A stretch of 64,000 nt of DNA, taken from an uncultured Collinsella sp. (GTDB taxonomy: Bacteria > Actinomycetota > Coriobacteriia > Coriobacteriales > Coriobacteriaceae). The notes below the pieces were generated by a model that worked only from the letters and a program-made list of their open reading frames with translations, was not told the origin of the DNA and searched no databases. The stretch is from NCBI GenBank assembly GCA_959599915.1, contig CAUGJE010000007.1:1-64000 (forward strand). The letters are read 5' to 3'. A program made the position numbers and the translations under genes. Below are positions 34,719 through 45,068 of the stretch, in pieces. Position 1 is the stretch's first letter; every line of letters starts with the position of its first letter.

Positions 34719-34748
34719 TATACGCCCGTCGCGATAGGCGGGCGTATA
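34719..34748. other. Hairpin downstream of the L,D-transpeptidase gene
   Basis: TATACGCCCG (34719-34728) pairs perfectly with CGGGCGTATA (34739-34748). It lies between the transpeptidase stop and the adaptor start, both on the minus strand. No T-run; it could be a weak terminator or part of the adaptor leader. Confidence 0.4.
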
Positions 34749-34816
34749 GAAGTTGCGGATGACGGTACTGTAAGTTTTGTCGCCGTGCTGTTTACTTGTT
34801 GTAGACGTTAGCTGCA

Positions 34817-36532
34817 TTACGAGTGCACGACCACGCAGAGGCCGACTTTGATGCGCTCGTGGAGCGACTTGGCATCGGCCAGACGCAGGTTGATACAACC
34901 GTGGCTACCGCACCACTTGTACGATTCGGCGTTATCGAAACTCGAATCGTTTTGCCAGGTGGCGTCGTGGAATCCGACCATATTGCCCTCGAACGGCATC
35001 CAGTAGCTTACCGGGCTCTCGTATTTGGGCTTGCCGGTCTCGGGGTCCTTGGCACCGATGAGTTTGCTGGCGCCATCGTTGCTGTTGATCTGCCATACGC
35101 CCTCGGGGGTGGCGTCTTCGCCCGGTTTGCCAGAAATAAAGTTGGCCTCCCACACGATGTTGCCGCTCTCGTCGTAGTAGCGCGCATGCTGCTCGGACAG
35201 GTCGACGTCGATATAGGCCTTCCAGTCGGGCTCGCCCTTGGCGGTAAATGTGTCGGCCTTCTGGGAGTACTTGATCTCGATTTCGCCGGTCTGCTTGTTG
35301 TTGATGGCGTCCTCGACCTGCTTGGCGAGCGAGCTGCTGTCGATGGACCAACCAAAGTCGCCGCCTTCGACGGCGCACTGCTTGCCATCGGCGCGCGTCC
35401 ACCAGCGAGTGGAGCCCACGGTATTAAAGCCGTTGGCGAGCTCGGCTGCCCAGCTGCTGATCTGCGACGTATCGAGCGTGGGGTTGGCCGGATCGGCAAA
35501 GCTGATCCACTGCAACACGGAGCTACCATCAACCTTGCCGGCATCCTCGCCGTTGAGCTTGAGGGTCACGTTGACGCCCAAGAAGTTGTTGGCGGCATCG
35601 CATGCAGACTGAATCTGATCATCGGTCAGCGTTCCATTGAGCGGCTCATAGGCATCGTTGCCGAGCTTGGAAAGATCTACGGTCTCGGCCAGCGAGGCAA
35701 GCTCGAGCTCGGCATACTTAATGACATGCTCGCGGTTGAGTTTTTCGTTGGAGCGCGCCTTCTCGACGGTAAACTTGCCGGCCTGCTCGTCATAAGAGCT
35801 ATTGGCCTCGAACGCGCCCGAACGCCCCTCGTTAAACTCGTCGATGGCGGCGCCCAGATCCTTCTCAAACTGCTTTTGGTCAAAGGTGTCGGAGAGCATG
35901 GACAGGTCGACGTCTTGATCAAGATCGACTTCGTTGGAGCTAGCGGTTGTTTTGGTCTTGCCGCTTAAGGATTCTACAAGGCGAACCGGCCATACAAAGG
36001 CTTCGTTGCGGCTGATAATCTCTTTTGCGGCAGCTTCGCCGTCGACAATGGGCTCATCGGACTCGGGCTGATAGGTCCAGCTAAAGTCATCGCCTGTCAC
36101 GGTGAGCTTATAGTGCTTCCAAGCCGAGTCGACCTTGGTGGCGGCAGACGAAGCGTTGGAGAACGAGACATCGACGCCGGCGATAGTGGTGTTGGGGTAG
36201 GCTACCTGCGAAAACGCTACGAGGCCTACGATATAGACAATGACGATAAGACCCAGGACGACAAAGAGCGTCGTCTTTTTGCCCGACTTATTGTTCTCGG
36301 CGGGTTTGCGTGCGGGGCCGCGATCGCCTCGAGCGTGCGTGGGGGGCTGCTTGGGCGCATTGCCATTTGCCTGGCGCTGCTGATGCTGCTTGTTCGGACG
36401 TTGGGAAACGTTTGCCGCACCTCGCTGCTGACCGCGGCTCGGCGCGATAGGACGCGGCGACTGAACGCCGCCTGTGTGCCTGCTCGGCTGCTGCGGATCG
36501 GGAATCAGTTGAGTTCGATCGTTTTGCGACAT
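34817..36532 (-). CDS. Membrane-anchored L,D-transpeptidase (YkuD)
   Basis: A 571-residue cell-wall cross-linking enzyme. An N-terminal Gln/Arg/Pro-rich cytoplasmic region of ~85 residues precedes one membrane helix (TTLFVVLGLIVIVYIVGLVAF). Two repeats of the peptidoglycan-binding PG_binding_4 type follow (YAELELASLAETVDLSKLG falls between them). The C-terminal YkuD domain ends with the catalytic SHGCINLR (His and Cys), then a VGLCVVVHS end. The frame is open to an ATG at 36541, but GAAGGA at 36543-36548 is correctly spaced only for the ATG at 36532. Confidence 0.92.
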   Translation of the reverse strand: MSQNDRTQLIPDPQQPSRHTGGVQSPRPIAPSRGQQRGAANVSQRPNKQHQQRQANGNAPKQPPTHARGDRGPARKPAENNKSGKKTTLFVVLGLIVIVYIVGLVAFSQVAYPNTTIAGVDVSFSNASSAATKVDSAWKHYKLTVTGDDFSWTYQPESDEPIVDGEAAAKEIISRNEAFVWPVRLVESLSGKTKTTASSNEVDLDQDVDLSMLSDTFDQKQFEKDLGAAIDEFNEGRSGAFEANSSYDEQAGKFTVEKARSNEKLNREHVIKYAELELASLAETVDLSKLGNDAYEPLNGTLTDDQIQSACDAANNFLGVNVTLKLNGEDAGKVDGSSVLQWISFADPANPTLDTSQISSWAAELANGFNTVGSTRWWTRADGKQCAVEGGDFGWSIDSSSLAKQVEDAINNKQTGEIEIKYSQKADTFTAKGEPDWKAYIDVDLSEQHARYYDESGNIVWEANFISGKPGEDATPEGVWQINSNDGASKLIGAKDPETGKPKYESPVSYWMPFEGNMVGFHDATWQNDSSFDNAESYKWCGSHGCINLRLADAKSLHERIKVGLCVVVHS

Positions 36533-36641
36533 CGTATGCATATCCTTCGAATTTCGCCTTGCGGCTCATCGTGTTTTTACTGGGCTTGCATTATAGCGAT
36601 TACCTAGTTGTTTGTGGTATGGAAACGGTGGCATTCAAAAG

Positions 36642-36663
36642 AGGTGGGACATTTGTCCCACCT
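36642..36663 (-). terminator. Terminator of the serine dehydratase gene
   Basis: AGGTGGGACA and its complement TGTCCCACCT form a perfect stem; read on the minus strand it is followed by CTTTTGA, about 20 bp after the sda stop. Confidence 0.7.
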
Positions 36664-36681
36664 TCGAGTCTTTCTTTGTCG

Positions 36682-38289
36682 CTATCCGCACACACCGCAT
36701 TTTGCACAGGCCGAAAGTGCGGCCGGAGCCTGCGCGATGCCACCCTTTGCCGTCTCGCGCAGCGTGGCCGGCAACGCGTGGCCCACGGAGAGCATGACGT
36801 GCGCCATCTGGTCAAACGGCACCAGGCTCTTGATACCGGCAAGTGCAAGCTGCGCCGAGCTAAAGGCGGCTGCCACGCCGATGGCGTTGCGGTTTTGGCA
36901 GGGTACCTCCACGAGGCCACCGACGGGGTCACAAACGAGGCCCAGCAAGTTACTCAGCGCGATGGAACTGGCGTCGAGCGCCTGCCCGGGCGTGCCGCCG
37001 AGCATCTGCACCAGCGCGGCGGCTGCCATGGCGGCCGCACTTCCTACCTCAGCCTGGCAGCCGCCCTCGGCACCGGCGACGCAGGCGCTCGTGGTGAGGT
37101 TGAGGCCGATGGCGGCTGCGCAGTAGAGCGCGTCCATGACCTGCTCGTCGTCGAGCTGAAGGTGATCGGCGAGCGCCAGCACGCAGCCGGGCACGACACC
37201 CGCGGAGCCTGCCGTGGGAGCGGCGACGATCACTCCCATCGTGGCGGAGCGCTCGAGCACGGCCATCGCGCGGGCCACGGCGTCGGTTTGAACGGTGCCC
37301 ATCAGGCTCGTGCTCAAATCGTTGCGGCCGGTGGCATCGACGAGTTTAGCCTCGCCGCCGATAAGCCCGCCGAGCGATCGTTGCGGATTGACGATAGGGG
37401 TCGTGGTCTCCTCGCGCATGACGTCGAGCACGCGGCGCATGGCGGCGACGGCGTGGGTCTCGCCGGTCAAACGCGCCTCGCGCACGGCCATAACGGCGCC
37501 GATATTCAGGCCGAGCTCGGCGCATGCATCGAGCAGCTGCTCGCCGTCGTCGAAGATCTCCTTTGCCGAGACACCGGGGGAGAGCGACGAGGCGGAACCG
37601 GGGAGCTCGATAAAGGTCGCGTAATCGACATTGTCGAGTTTGCGTAGCATGGGGATAACGGTGTCGTCGGGCGCGCCGTCGGTCTCAAAGACGGAGTAGG
37701 CCTGGCCGCCCACTTCGGTGCGGTAGGTGCGGCAGAAGGCAATGTTCACGTGTGCGTAGGCGAGCAGGTTCGTGAGCGCGGCGAGCACGCCGGGGACGTC
37801 CTGGTGTGCCACAAACAGCGTGGAATACATGCCCGAGATGTCGACGCCGACGCCGTTAATGCGGCTGATGCGCATCTTGCCGCCGCCCAGGCTCTCACCG
37901 CGGACCTGTGCCGTGGCGCCCGTGTCGTCGACCATGTCAATGTCGACGGTGTTGGGGTGGATGGAGGCGTCGTCGCCCTTGATGTCAAAGTGATATTCGA
38001 GGCCCCGCTCGCTTGCGAGGTCGAAGGCCTGCTTGATGTTCTCGTCATCGGTGTCGAGGCCCAGAATGCCCGCGACGAGCGCGCGGTCGGTGCCGTGGCC
38101 GCGGTAGGTGTGGGCGAAGGAGTTCCACAGGCCAAAGGTGACTTTGGTGATGCGGCCTTCCAGCAGGCTGGCGGCAACTTGGGCGCAGCGCAGGGCGCCG
38201 GCGGTGTGCGATGAACTGGGGCCGACCATGACGGGGCCCAAGATCTCGAATGCCGAGGTCGTAGCTAGTGTTTGCGGCTTGCCTGCCAT
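36682..38289 (-). CDS. sdaA: L-serine ammonia-lyase, single-chain iron-sulfur type
   Basis: Deaminates L-serine to pyruvate using a [4Fe-4S] cluster. The 535-residue protein fuses the two chains that are separate in Bacillus: the beta part first (FEILGPVMVGPSSSHTAGAL, then an ACT-like regulatory region with LAYAHVNIAFCRTYRTEVGG), then the alpha part with APTAGSAGVVPG, CVAGAEGGCQAEVG and CDPVGGLVEVPCQNRNAIG, which supply the cluster Cys residues. CAGGAG ahead of the ATG at 38289 marks the start; the open frame to 38406 runs through the palindrome region and has no ribosome site. Confidence 0.93.
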   Translation of the reverse strand: MAGKPQTLATTSAFEILGPVMVGPSSSHTAGALRCAQVAASLLEGRITKVTFGLWNSFAHTYRGHGTDRALVAGILGLDTDDENIKQAFDLASERGLEYHFDIKGDDASIHPNTVDIDMVDDTGATAQVRGESLGGGKMRISRINGVGVDISGMYSTLFVAHQDVPGVLAALTNLLAYAHVNIAFCRTYRTEVGGQAYSVFETDGAPDDTVIPMLRKLDNVDYATFIELPGSASSLSPGVSAKEIFDDGEQLLDACAELGLNIGAVMAVREARLTGETHAVAAMRRVLDVMREETTTPIVNPQRSLGGLIGGEAKLVDATGRNDLSTSLMGTVQTDAVARAMAVLERSATMGVIVAAPTAGSAGVVPGCVLALADHLQLDDEQVMDALYCAAAIGLNLTTSACVAGAEGGCQAEVGSAAAMAAAALVQMLGGTPGQALDASSIALSNLLGLVCDPVGGLVEVPCQNRNAIGVAAAFSSAQLALAGIKSLVPFDQMAHVMLSVGHALPATLRETAKGGIAQAPAALSACAKCGVCG

Positions 38290-38561
38290 ATGCGCTCCTG
38301 TTCTATCCCGTCGTCCCGAACGGCGGGGCATACTCTGTCCCGCCGTTCCGAGGGCTTTAGTATTTGGTCGCCTGCTCGGACAGTCCTGCTCGCACGGAGG
38401 CCACATTAAGTGGCCTCCGGCTCGTGCGGAACTCGCGATCGACCAAATACTAAAGCCCTCGGAACTTAGGATACATGGTTGGAGTCGCTCTGCTGCGAAA
38501 TTTATCGGCCTATGACCTATTCCATGTCCCAGGTCGGCTCATCTTCACCATCCTTAAATAA
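38290..38561. repeat. Nested long inverted repeats between sdaA and metK
   Basis: No gene lies here. A 10-bp hairpin, GAACGGCGGG/CCCGCCGTTC (about 38328-38347), adjoins a large inverted repeat with perfect 25-bp arms at 38346-38370 and 38440-38464 (core CTTTAGTATTTGGTCG). Inside its 69-nt centre is another perfect 9-bp hairpin, GGAGGCCAC/GTGGCCTCC (38396-38418). The arms share no obvious sequence with the other long palindromes of the window. Confidence 0.8.
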
Positions 38562-38595
38562 AAAAGAAGTACCGGTTGGAGCCGGTACTTCTTTT
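38562..38595 (-). terminator. Terminator of metK
   Basis: AAAAGAAGTACCGG pairs perfectly with CCGGTACTTCTTTT around a 6-nt loop; on the minus strand it ends in a T-rich run, about 40 bp after the metK stop. Confidence 0.85.
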
Positions 38596-38632
38596 GGTGC
38601 GTTGTTTCTTGGCTGTAGCTTTTGCCGCTAGC

Positions 38633-39913
<1,281 letters not shown>

Positions 39914-40027
39914 GATTGTCCTTTCAAAAACGTGTCCCGGCGACCGTTACCATTCCGCCGGGCTCTCTATGCAAGGGCACATCATAGCGCGTAAATCAAA
40001 CATTCACACCCTTTCCGCACCTACTCT

Positions 40028-40171
40028 TTGGGGACGGACTTAAATGACCAGCCAATAGGAACACTCTTACGGCACCTGGGGACGTTCCTTATGTGCCGGC
40101 AGTTTGGGACACTCCTCCATTTGCCCGCTGTAAGTCTGCCCCAACGAATGGTCATTTAAGTCTGTCCCCAA
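40028..40171. repeat. Long inverted repeat upstream of gltX
   Basis: The 23-bp arms TTGGGGACGGACTTAAATGACCA (40028-40050; positions 40149-40171 on the other arm) match with one G-U-type mismatch. The 98-nt centre contains GGCAC/GTGCC arms and a direct repeat: TAAGTCTGCCCCAACGAATGG at 40131 and a near copy with an extra T at 40157. It fills most of the 347-bp metK-gltX divergent gap; no gene is seen there. Confidence 0.8.
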
Positions 40172-40260
40172 TGAATGGGTCGGTGCCCTTTGTGCGGAGG
40201 TTGCTTTGTTGCTTTATACTGATGCGGTTAGACATCCATCCTGCAATCGAGGAGATTTCC

Positions 40261-41736
40261 ATGGCATCAGACGTTCGCGTCCGCTTTGCACCCTCACCGA
40301 CGGGCAAGCTGCACATCGGCGGCGCCCGCACCGCTATCTATAACTGGGCTTTCGCCCGTGCTAACGGCGGCACGTTCATCCTGCGCATTGACGACACCGA
40401 TCCCACCCGCTCTACCGACGAGAACACGCAGATCATCCTGCGCGCCATGCGTTGGCTGGGCCTGGACTGGGACGAGGGTCCCGAGGTGGGCGGAGACTTT
40501 GGCCCCTATGCCCAGACCGAGCGCCTGGACCTGTACAAGCAGGCCGCCCAGAAACTTTGGGACGAGGGCAAGGCCTATCCCTGCTTCTGCACCAAGGAGC
40601 AGCTCGACGCCGACCGCAAGGCCGCGCAGGAGCGCAAGGACCCCTTCCAGGGCTATCAGCGTCGTTGCCGCGATCTTGATCCCGAGGAGGCCCGCCGCCG
40701 CATCGAGGCCGGCGAGTCCTACGTCCTGCGCATCAAGGTGCCCGAGGACCGCGGCGACGTCGTCATCCACGATGCCGTCCACGGCGAGGTGACCTTCGAC
40801 GCCAAGGAGCTCGACGACTTTGTCATCTTCCGCTCCGATGGCACGCCCACGTACAACTTCGCGACCGTCGTCGACGACGCCATGATGAAGATCACCCATG
40901 TCATCCGCGGCGACGACCACCTGTCCAACACCCCGCGCCAGGTCATGGTCTACGAGGCCCTCGGCGCGCCCGTGCCCACGTTCGCCCACATCTCCATGAT
41001 CCTGGGCGCCGACGGTAAGAAGCTCTCCAAGCGCCACGGCGCAACTTCGGTGGAGGAGTACCGCGACGCCGGTTACCTTTCCGACGCCTTCGTCAACTAC
41101 CTGGCGCTGCTCGGCTGGTCGCTCGACGGCGAGACCACGATCATCCCGCGCGATGTCCTAGCCAGCAAGTTCTCGCTCGACCGCATCTCCAAGAACCCGG
41201 CGACCTTCGATCCCAAGAAGCTCGATTGGGTCAATGCCGAGTACATCAACGGCATGTCCGACGCGCAGTTTGCCGATGAGATCATGGTCCCCAAGCTGCA
41301 CGAGGCGGGTCTCATCGAGGGCAACGTCGAGTACGGCGAGGACTGGATTGATGCGCTTGCCGCCATCGTCAAGCCGCGCACCAAGATGCCGACCGACGCC
41401 GTGACCGTCGCCGCTCCCATCTTTGCTACGGCCGAGACTCTCGAGTATGACGAGAAATCCGTTAACAAGGGCCTGGCTAAGGAAGGCATGGGCGCCATTC
41501 TGGATGCCGCCAAGGCTGCGCTCGAGGGCGTGGACAAGTGGACTGCCGAGGCCATCGACGCCGCGCTTGAGCCGCTGCCCGAGCAGATGGACCTCAAGAA
41601 GCGCGTGGTGTTCCAGGCCGTGCGCGTCGCCGTCTGCGGCAACATGGTGAGCCCTCCGCTGGGCGAGACCATGGCGCTCGTCGGCCGCGACGACTGCCTG
41701 GCGCGTATCGACCGCGCTCGCACGATGGCGCTGTAG
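40261..41736 (+). CDS. gltX: Glutamyl-tRNA synthetase
   Basis: Charges tRNA-Glu. The 491-residue protein has the class I HIGH motif as GKLHIGGARTAIYNW, the RIDDTDPTRS segment, a Cys-containing AYPCFCTKEQL zinc-type region, and KMSKS as GKKLSKRHGA. The C-terminal anticodon-binding domain is complete. The frame is open from 40093 through the palindrome, but GAGGAG ahead of the ATG at 40261 marks the start. A terminator follows. Confidence 0.95.
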   Translation: MASDVRVRFAPSPTGKLHIGGARTAIYNWAFARANGGTFILRIDDTDPTRSTDENTQIILRAMRWLGLDWDEGPEVGGDFGPYAQTERLDLYKQAAQKLWDEGKAYPCFCTKEQLDADRKAAQERKDPFQGYQRRCRDLDPEEARRRIEAGESYVLRIKVPEDRGDVVIHDAVHGEVTFDAKELDDFVIFRSDGTPTYNFATVVDDAMMKITHVIRGDDHLSNTPRQVMVYEALGAPVPTFAHISMILGADGKKLSKRHGATSVEEYRDAGYLSDAFVNYLALLGWSLDGETTIIPRDVLASKFSLDRISKNPATFDPKKLDWVNAEYINGMSDAQFADEIMVPKLHEAGLIEGNVEYGEDWIDALAAIVKPRTKMPTDAVTVAAPIFATAETLEYDEKSVNKGLAKEGMGAILDAAKAALEGVDKWTAEAIDAALEPLPEQMDLKKRVVFQAVRVAVCGNMVSPPLGETMALVGRDDCLARIDRARTMAL

Positions 41737-41760
41737 TAGACGCGCAAATGCATGTATCCG

Positions 41761-41790
41761 AGCCCCGTTCACCCGAGCGGGGCTCTTGTT
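41761..41790 (+). terminator. Terminator of gltX
   Basis: AGCCCCGTTC (41761-41770) pairs with GAGCGGGGCT (41775-41784) with one G-U pair, followed by CTTGTTT. Confidence 0.75.
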
Positions 41791-41812
41791 TCTGTACCGA
41801 TGAGTGGGTTGC

Positions 41813-41914
41813 TGGGACAAAATAATCAGTAGTGTTTGTCCCATGTTCGAGTGACGCAACGAGCTCGACACTCGTATCGGCCATGGGACAAACTCTACTG
41901 ATTATTTTGTCCCA
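41813..41914. repeat. Long inverted repeat between gltX and priA (33-36-33)
   Basis: Arms of 33 bp at 41813-41845 and 41882-41914 (ends TGGGACAAAATAATCAGTAG) match at 32 of 33 positions and enclose a 36-nt centre. Each arm is itself bounded by TGGGACA and TGTCCCA. It ends 32 bp before the priA ATG. Confidence 0.85.
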
Positions 41915-41946
41915 CCCCTTTCAGGTCCGTTCGTTAGAGGTGGTGT

Positions 41947-44400
41947 ATGGCTCAACAACTGTCGCTGTTTGGTTTGCCGGAACCGGAGGAAGCTCCGGTG
42001 AAGCCCAAGCCTGCCGCTGCCTCGGCTCAGTCTAAGCCTTCGCCCGAGCCCCCTGCCGCCTACGCGAGCGTGGTCCTCGACATCCCCACCCGTGCGCTGT
42101 CGGAACCGTTTGCTTACGGCATCCCCGAGTCCCTTGCCAACGAGGTCCAGATCGGATCCACGGTCCTGGTCCACTTTGGTAACCGTGCCGCCGCGGGCTA
42201 TGTCGTCGACATTGCGCCTGATCTGGGCGATCTGCCGGGCAACAACTCCCTCGACCCGGTGCGCATCAAGCCCATCGAGGCCATCCTCAGCAAACCGCTC
42301 TTTACCGCCGAAGCCGCCCGCATCGCACGTTGGATGAGCCGCGAGTATGTCGCGACGCTTTCCGAGTGTCTGCGCCTGTTCTTGCCTCCGGGTGGCAGCC
42401 CGCGTGTGGTCAAGGGCGACGACGGTGTGTGGACGGTTGAACGTCCAGCCGTCAAACCCATCCAAAACCGCTGGGTGATGCTTACGCCCGAAGGCTTTGA
42501 CTACACGCCACCCAAGACCGCGGTCCGCCAGCGCCAACTCATCGAGGCGCTCCAGTGTGGTCCTGTCACGACGCGCGACCTCAACCTTCTCTATAACAGT
42601 ATGTCGGCGACCATCAAGGCGCTCGAAAAACGCGGCATCGTGGTGGTGGAGGAGCGCCGTGCCTGGCGCGGTTGCAGCGAGCAGACTACGCTGTCCTCGG
42701 CAAGCGGCAAGGCGCCGGTCTCCCTTACCAACGGCCAGCAACAGGCACTCGCGCAGATTGAGCGCGCCCGCCTTGACGCTCATGGCGACGTGGTGCTGGT
42801 TGACGGCGTCACCGGCTCCGGCAAAACCGAGGTTTACCTCTCCGCTATCGAGCGCGTGCTCGCGGCAGGCCGCTCTGCCTGCGTGCTCGTGCCCGAGATC
42901 TCGCTGACGGCCCAGACCGTCGGCCGCTTCCGCTCGCGCTTTGGCGAGACGGTCGCGGTCTTCCACTCGCGCCTTTCGGCCGGCGAGCGCCTGGACCAGT
43001 GGGACATGGTTGCCAGTGGTACTGCCCGCGTTGTCGTCGGCGCGCGTTCGGCGCTCTTTTGCCCGCTCAGCGACCTGGGTCTCATCATCATCGACGAGGA
43101 ACACGAGACCAGTTACAAGCAGGGCTCCAGCCCGCGCTACCATGCGCGCGAGGTTGCGGCCGAGATGGCGCGCCGCTATCGCTGCCCACTTGTGCTGGGC
43201 TCGGCCACGCCTTCTGCCGAGGCCCTCGACCGCTGCCACCGCGGTACATACAACGGTGCTACCTGGACGCGTGTCGAGATGCCCGAGCGCCCGGGACTCG
43301 CCGTGCTGCCTACGGTCCGCATTGCCGACCTGCGCCGTGAGTTTTCACACGGCAGCCGCTCCATGTTCTCAAAACCCTTGATGGAGGGCTTGGAGCGTGT
43401 GGTCGAGCGTCGCGAGAAGGCCGTGCTGCTGCATAACCGCCGTGGCTTTGCGCCGTTCCTGATGTGTCGCGAGTGCGGCTGCGTTCCCACCTGCAACCAC
43501 TGCTCCACAGCGCTTACGTATCACGAGCGCACGCACACGCTGCAATGTCACACATGCGGATCCTCCTGGCGCGTGCAGCCGTATCCCGCGCCCACGAGTC
43601 GTTGCCCCAAGTGCGGCAGCCGCTACCTGGCAAAAATGGGGCTGGGCACGCAGCAGATCGAGGACGCACTGCACCAGATGCTGCCCGAGGACGTCGCCAT
43701 CATCCGCATGGATGCCGATTCCACGCGCGGCAAGGATTCGCACAAAAAGCTGCTCGAGCAGTTCGATGCGGCCGATTGCGCCGTGTTGCTGGGCACCCAA
43801 ATGATCGCAAAGGGTCTCGATTTTCCCGAGGTCACGCTCGTGGGCGTGGTCAATGCCGACTTCGCCCTTAAGCTGCCCGATTTTCGCGCAGGGGAGCGCG
43901 CCTACGATTTACTGGAGCAGGTCGCCGGCCGTGCCGGTCGTGGTGATCGTCCCGGCGAGGTGATCGTCCAGACCTACCTGCCCGAGGATCCGGTCATTCG
44001 TGCCGTCGCTGAGCACGACCGTTCGATCTTTACCGACTACGATTTGGACCAGCGCCGCGACGCGCTGTACCCGCCGTTTGTTCGCCTGGTCAACATCTTG
44101 GTGTGGTCGGCAAACCGAGACGACGCGCAGGACTACATTGGGCGCATCGCAAAGCTTCTTAAGCGCCGCTGGCATGCCGCCGCGCCCGATTTTTTGCGGG
44201 CGGGGAGTGCCGTGCCGCAGGTGCTAGGCCCGGCTTCGTGTGTAATCGAGAGAGCCAAGGACCGTTACCGCTTCCATCTGCTTGTGAAGTCGCCCGTGGG
44301 GTACCATGTCTCAGATGATATCGACGCCTGCCTCAAAGAGGTGGGCTCTGTGCGCGGCGTGAGCGTGAGCGTTGACGTCGACGCCTATGATTTGATGTAA
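41947..44400 (+). CDS. priA: Primosomal protein N' (replication restart helicase)
   Basis: PriA reloads the replicative helicase at collapsed forks. The 817-residue protein has the N-terminal DNA-binding region (LDIPTRALSEPFAYGIP), Walker A VDGVTGSGKTEVYL, DEAH-type IIDEEHETSYKQ, the RYHAREVA segment, and eight zinc-binding Cys in CRECGCVPTCNHC and CHTCGSSW...CPKCGSRYL. The helicase C-domain has LLGTQMIAKGLDFP and QVAGRAGRGDRPG. A 30-residue Pro/Ala-rich stretch follows the start. It is followed 18 nt later by def. Confidence 0.95.
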   Translation: MAQQLSLFGLPEPEEAPVKPKPAAASAQSKPSPEPPAAYASVVLDIPTRALSEPFAYGIPESLANEVQIGSTVLVHFGNRAAAGYVVDIAPDLGDLPGNNSLDPVRIKPIEAILSKPLFTAEAARIARWMSREYVATLSECLRLFLPPGGSPRVVKGDDGVWTVERPAVKPIQNRWVMLTPEGFDYTPPKTAVRQRQLIEALQCGPVTTRDLNLLYNSMSATIKALEKRGIVVVEERRAWRGCSEQTTLSSASGKAPVSLTNGQQQALAQIERARLDAHGDVVLVDGVTGSGKTEVYLSAIERVLAAGRSACVLVPEISLTAQTVGRFRSRFGETVAVFHSRLSAGERLDQWDMVASGTARVVVGARSALFCPLSDLGLIIIDEEHETSYKQGSSPRYHAREVAAEMARRYRCPLVLGSATPSAEALDRCHRGTYNGATWTRVEMPERPGLAVLPTVRIADLRREFSHGSRSMFSKPLMEGLERVVERREKAVLLHNRRGFAPFLMCRECGCVPTCNHCSTALTYHERTHTLQCHTCGSSWRVQPYPAPTSRCPKCGSRYLAKMGLGTQQIEDALHQMLPEDVAIIRMDADSTRGKDSHKKLLEQFDAADCAVLLGTQMIAKGLDFPEVTLVGVVNADFALKLPDFRAGERAYDLLEQVAGRAGRGDRPGEVIVQTYLPEDPVIRAVAEHDRSIFTDYDLDQRRDALYPPFVRLVNILVWSANRDDAQDYIGRIAKLLKRRWHAAAPDFLRAGSAVPQVLGPASCVIERAKDRYRFHLLVKSPVGYHVSDDIDACLKEVGSVRGVSVSVDVDAYDLM

Positions 44401-44418
44401 CAAACCGAAAGGATGGCC

Positions 44419-44955
44419 ATGGAAGCCAACGGAATCGTACTGTCGCCCGACCCTCGTCTGCGCCAGGAGTGCGCCGTCATCGAGGAGATCACCCCGGCGA
44501 TCGAGGCGCTTGCCGAGAAGATGAAGAAAATGATGTTCGATAACGGCGGTTGCGGCCTGGCTGCTCCGCAGATCGGCGAGCTCATTCAGCTCGTTACCAT
44601 CGACTGCGACTACAGCGACAAGAACGACTACGACCCGTACGTGCTCATCAATCCCGTGATTGTCGAGCAAAGCGACCATCTCGTTCCGTATAGCGAGGGC
44701 TGTCTATCCATTCCTGGCATTAGCTGTGAGATCGAGCGTCCCGACCATGTCGTCGTCGAGGCGTATGACCTGGACGCCAACCTGATTCGCTATGAGGCCT
44801 CGGGCGATCTGTTCTGCGTGTGCCTGCAGCACGAGATCGATCACCTGCACGGCAACACCATGTTCGAGCGACTGAAGCCGATGCAGAGGATCAAGGCCGT
44901 CAAGGAGTACCAGGACGCCCTGGCCCGCGGCGCTCGACCGGGCGAGACGGAGTAG
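44419..44955 (+). CDS. def: Peptide deformylase
   Basis: Removes the formyl group from new proteins. The 178-residue protein has the three metal and active-site motifs intact: GCGLAAPQIG, EGCLSIPG and HEIDHLHG. GAAAGGA at 44407-44413 overlaps an upstream ATG at 44413, so the second ATG at 44419 is the likelier start. It forms a functional pair with fmt, from which it is separated by a 330-bp gap containing a long palindrome. Confidence 0.95.
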   Translation: MEANGIVLSPDPRLRQECAVIEEITPAIEALAEKMKKMMFDNGGCGLAAPQIGELIQLVTIDCDYSDKNDYDPYVLINPVIVEQSDHLVPYSEGCLSIPGISCEIERPDHVVVEAYDLDANLIRYEASGDLFCVCLQHEIDHLHGNTMFERLKPMQRIKAVKEYQDALARGARPGETE

Positions 44956-44966
44956 GTTAATTGTCC

Positions 44967-45068
44967 GTCCCTGGGATGGGGCCCACACATATCATCCCGT
45001 GCTCAAACATTCTCGCTTTGCTGCGAAACTGCGCGCGGGACGATATGTGTGGGCCCCATCCCAGGGAC
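44967..45068. repeat. Long inverted repeat between def and fmt (33-36-33)
   Basis: Arms of 33 bp at 44967-44999 and 45036-45068 (core GGGATGGGGCCCACACATAT) match at 32 of 33 positions around a 36-nt centre. This is the same geometry as the element at 41813-41914, though the sequences are unrelated apart from GGGAC at arm ends. The rest of the gap (45069-45285) shows no gene. Confidence 0.85.

Noticed and set aside
39914..40260. SAM riboswitch upstream of metK
   Set aside because: I found no SAM-I or SAM-II type core on the minus strand; the region is explained by the long inverted repeat and the gltX leader.
41902..43239. 445-codon minus-strand frame opposite priA
   Set aside because: Shadow of priA; its Arg/His/Gly-rich content has no motif, and priA is intact.
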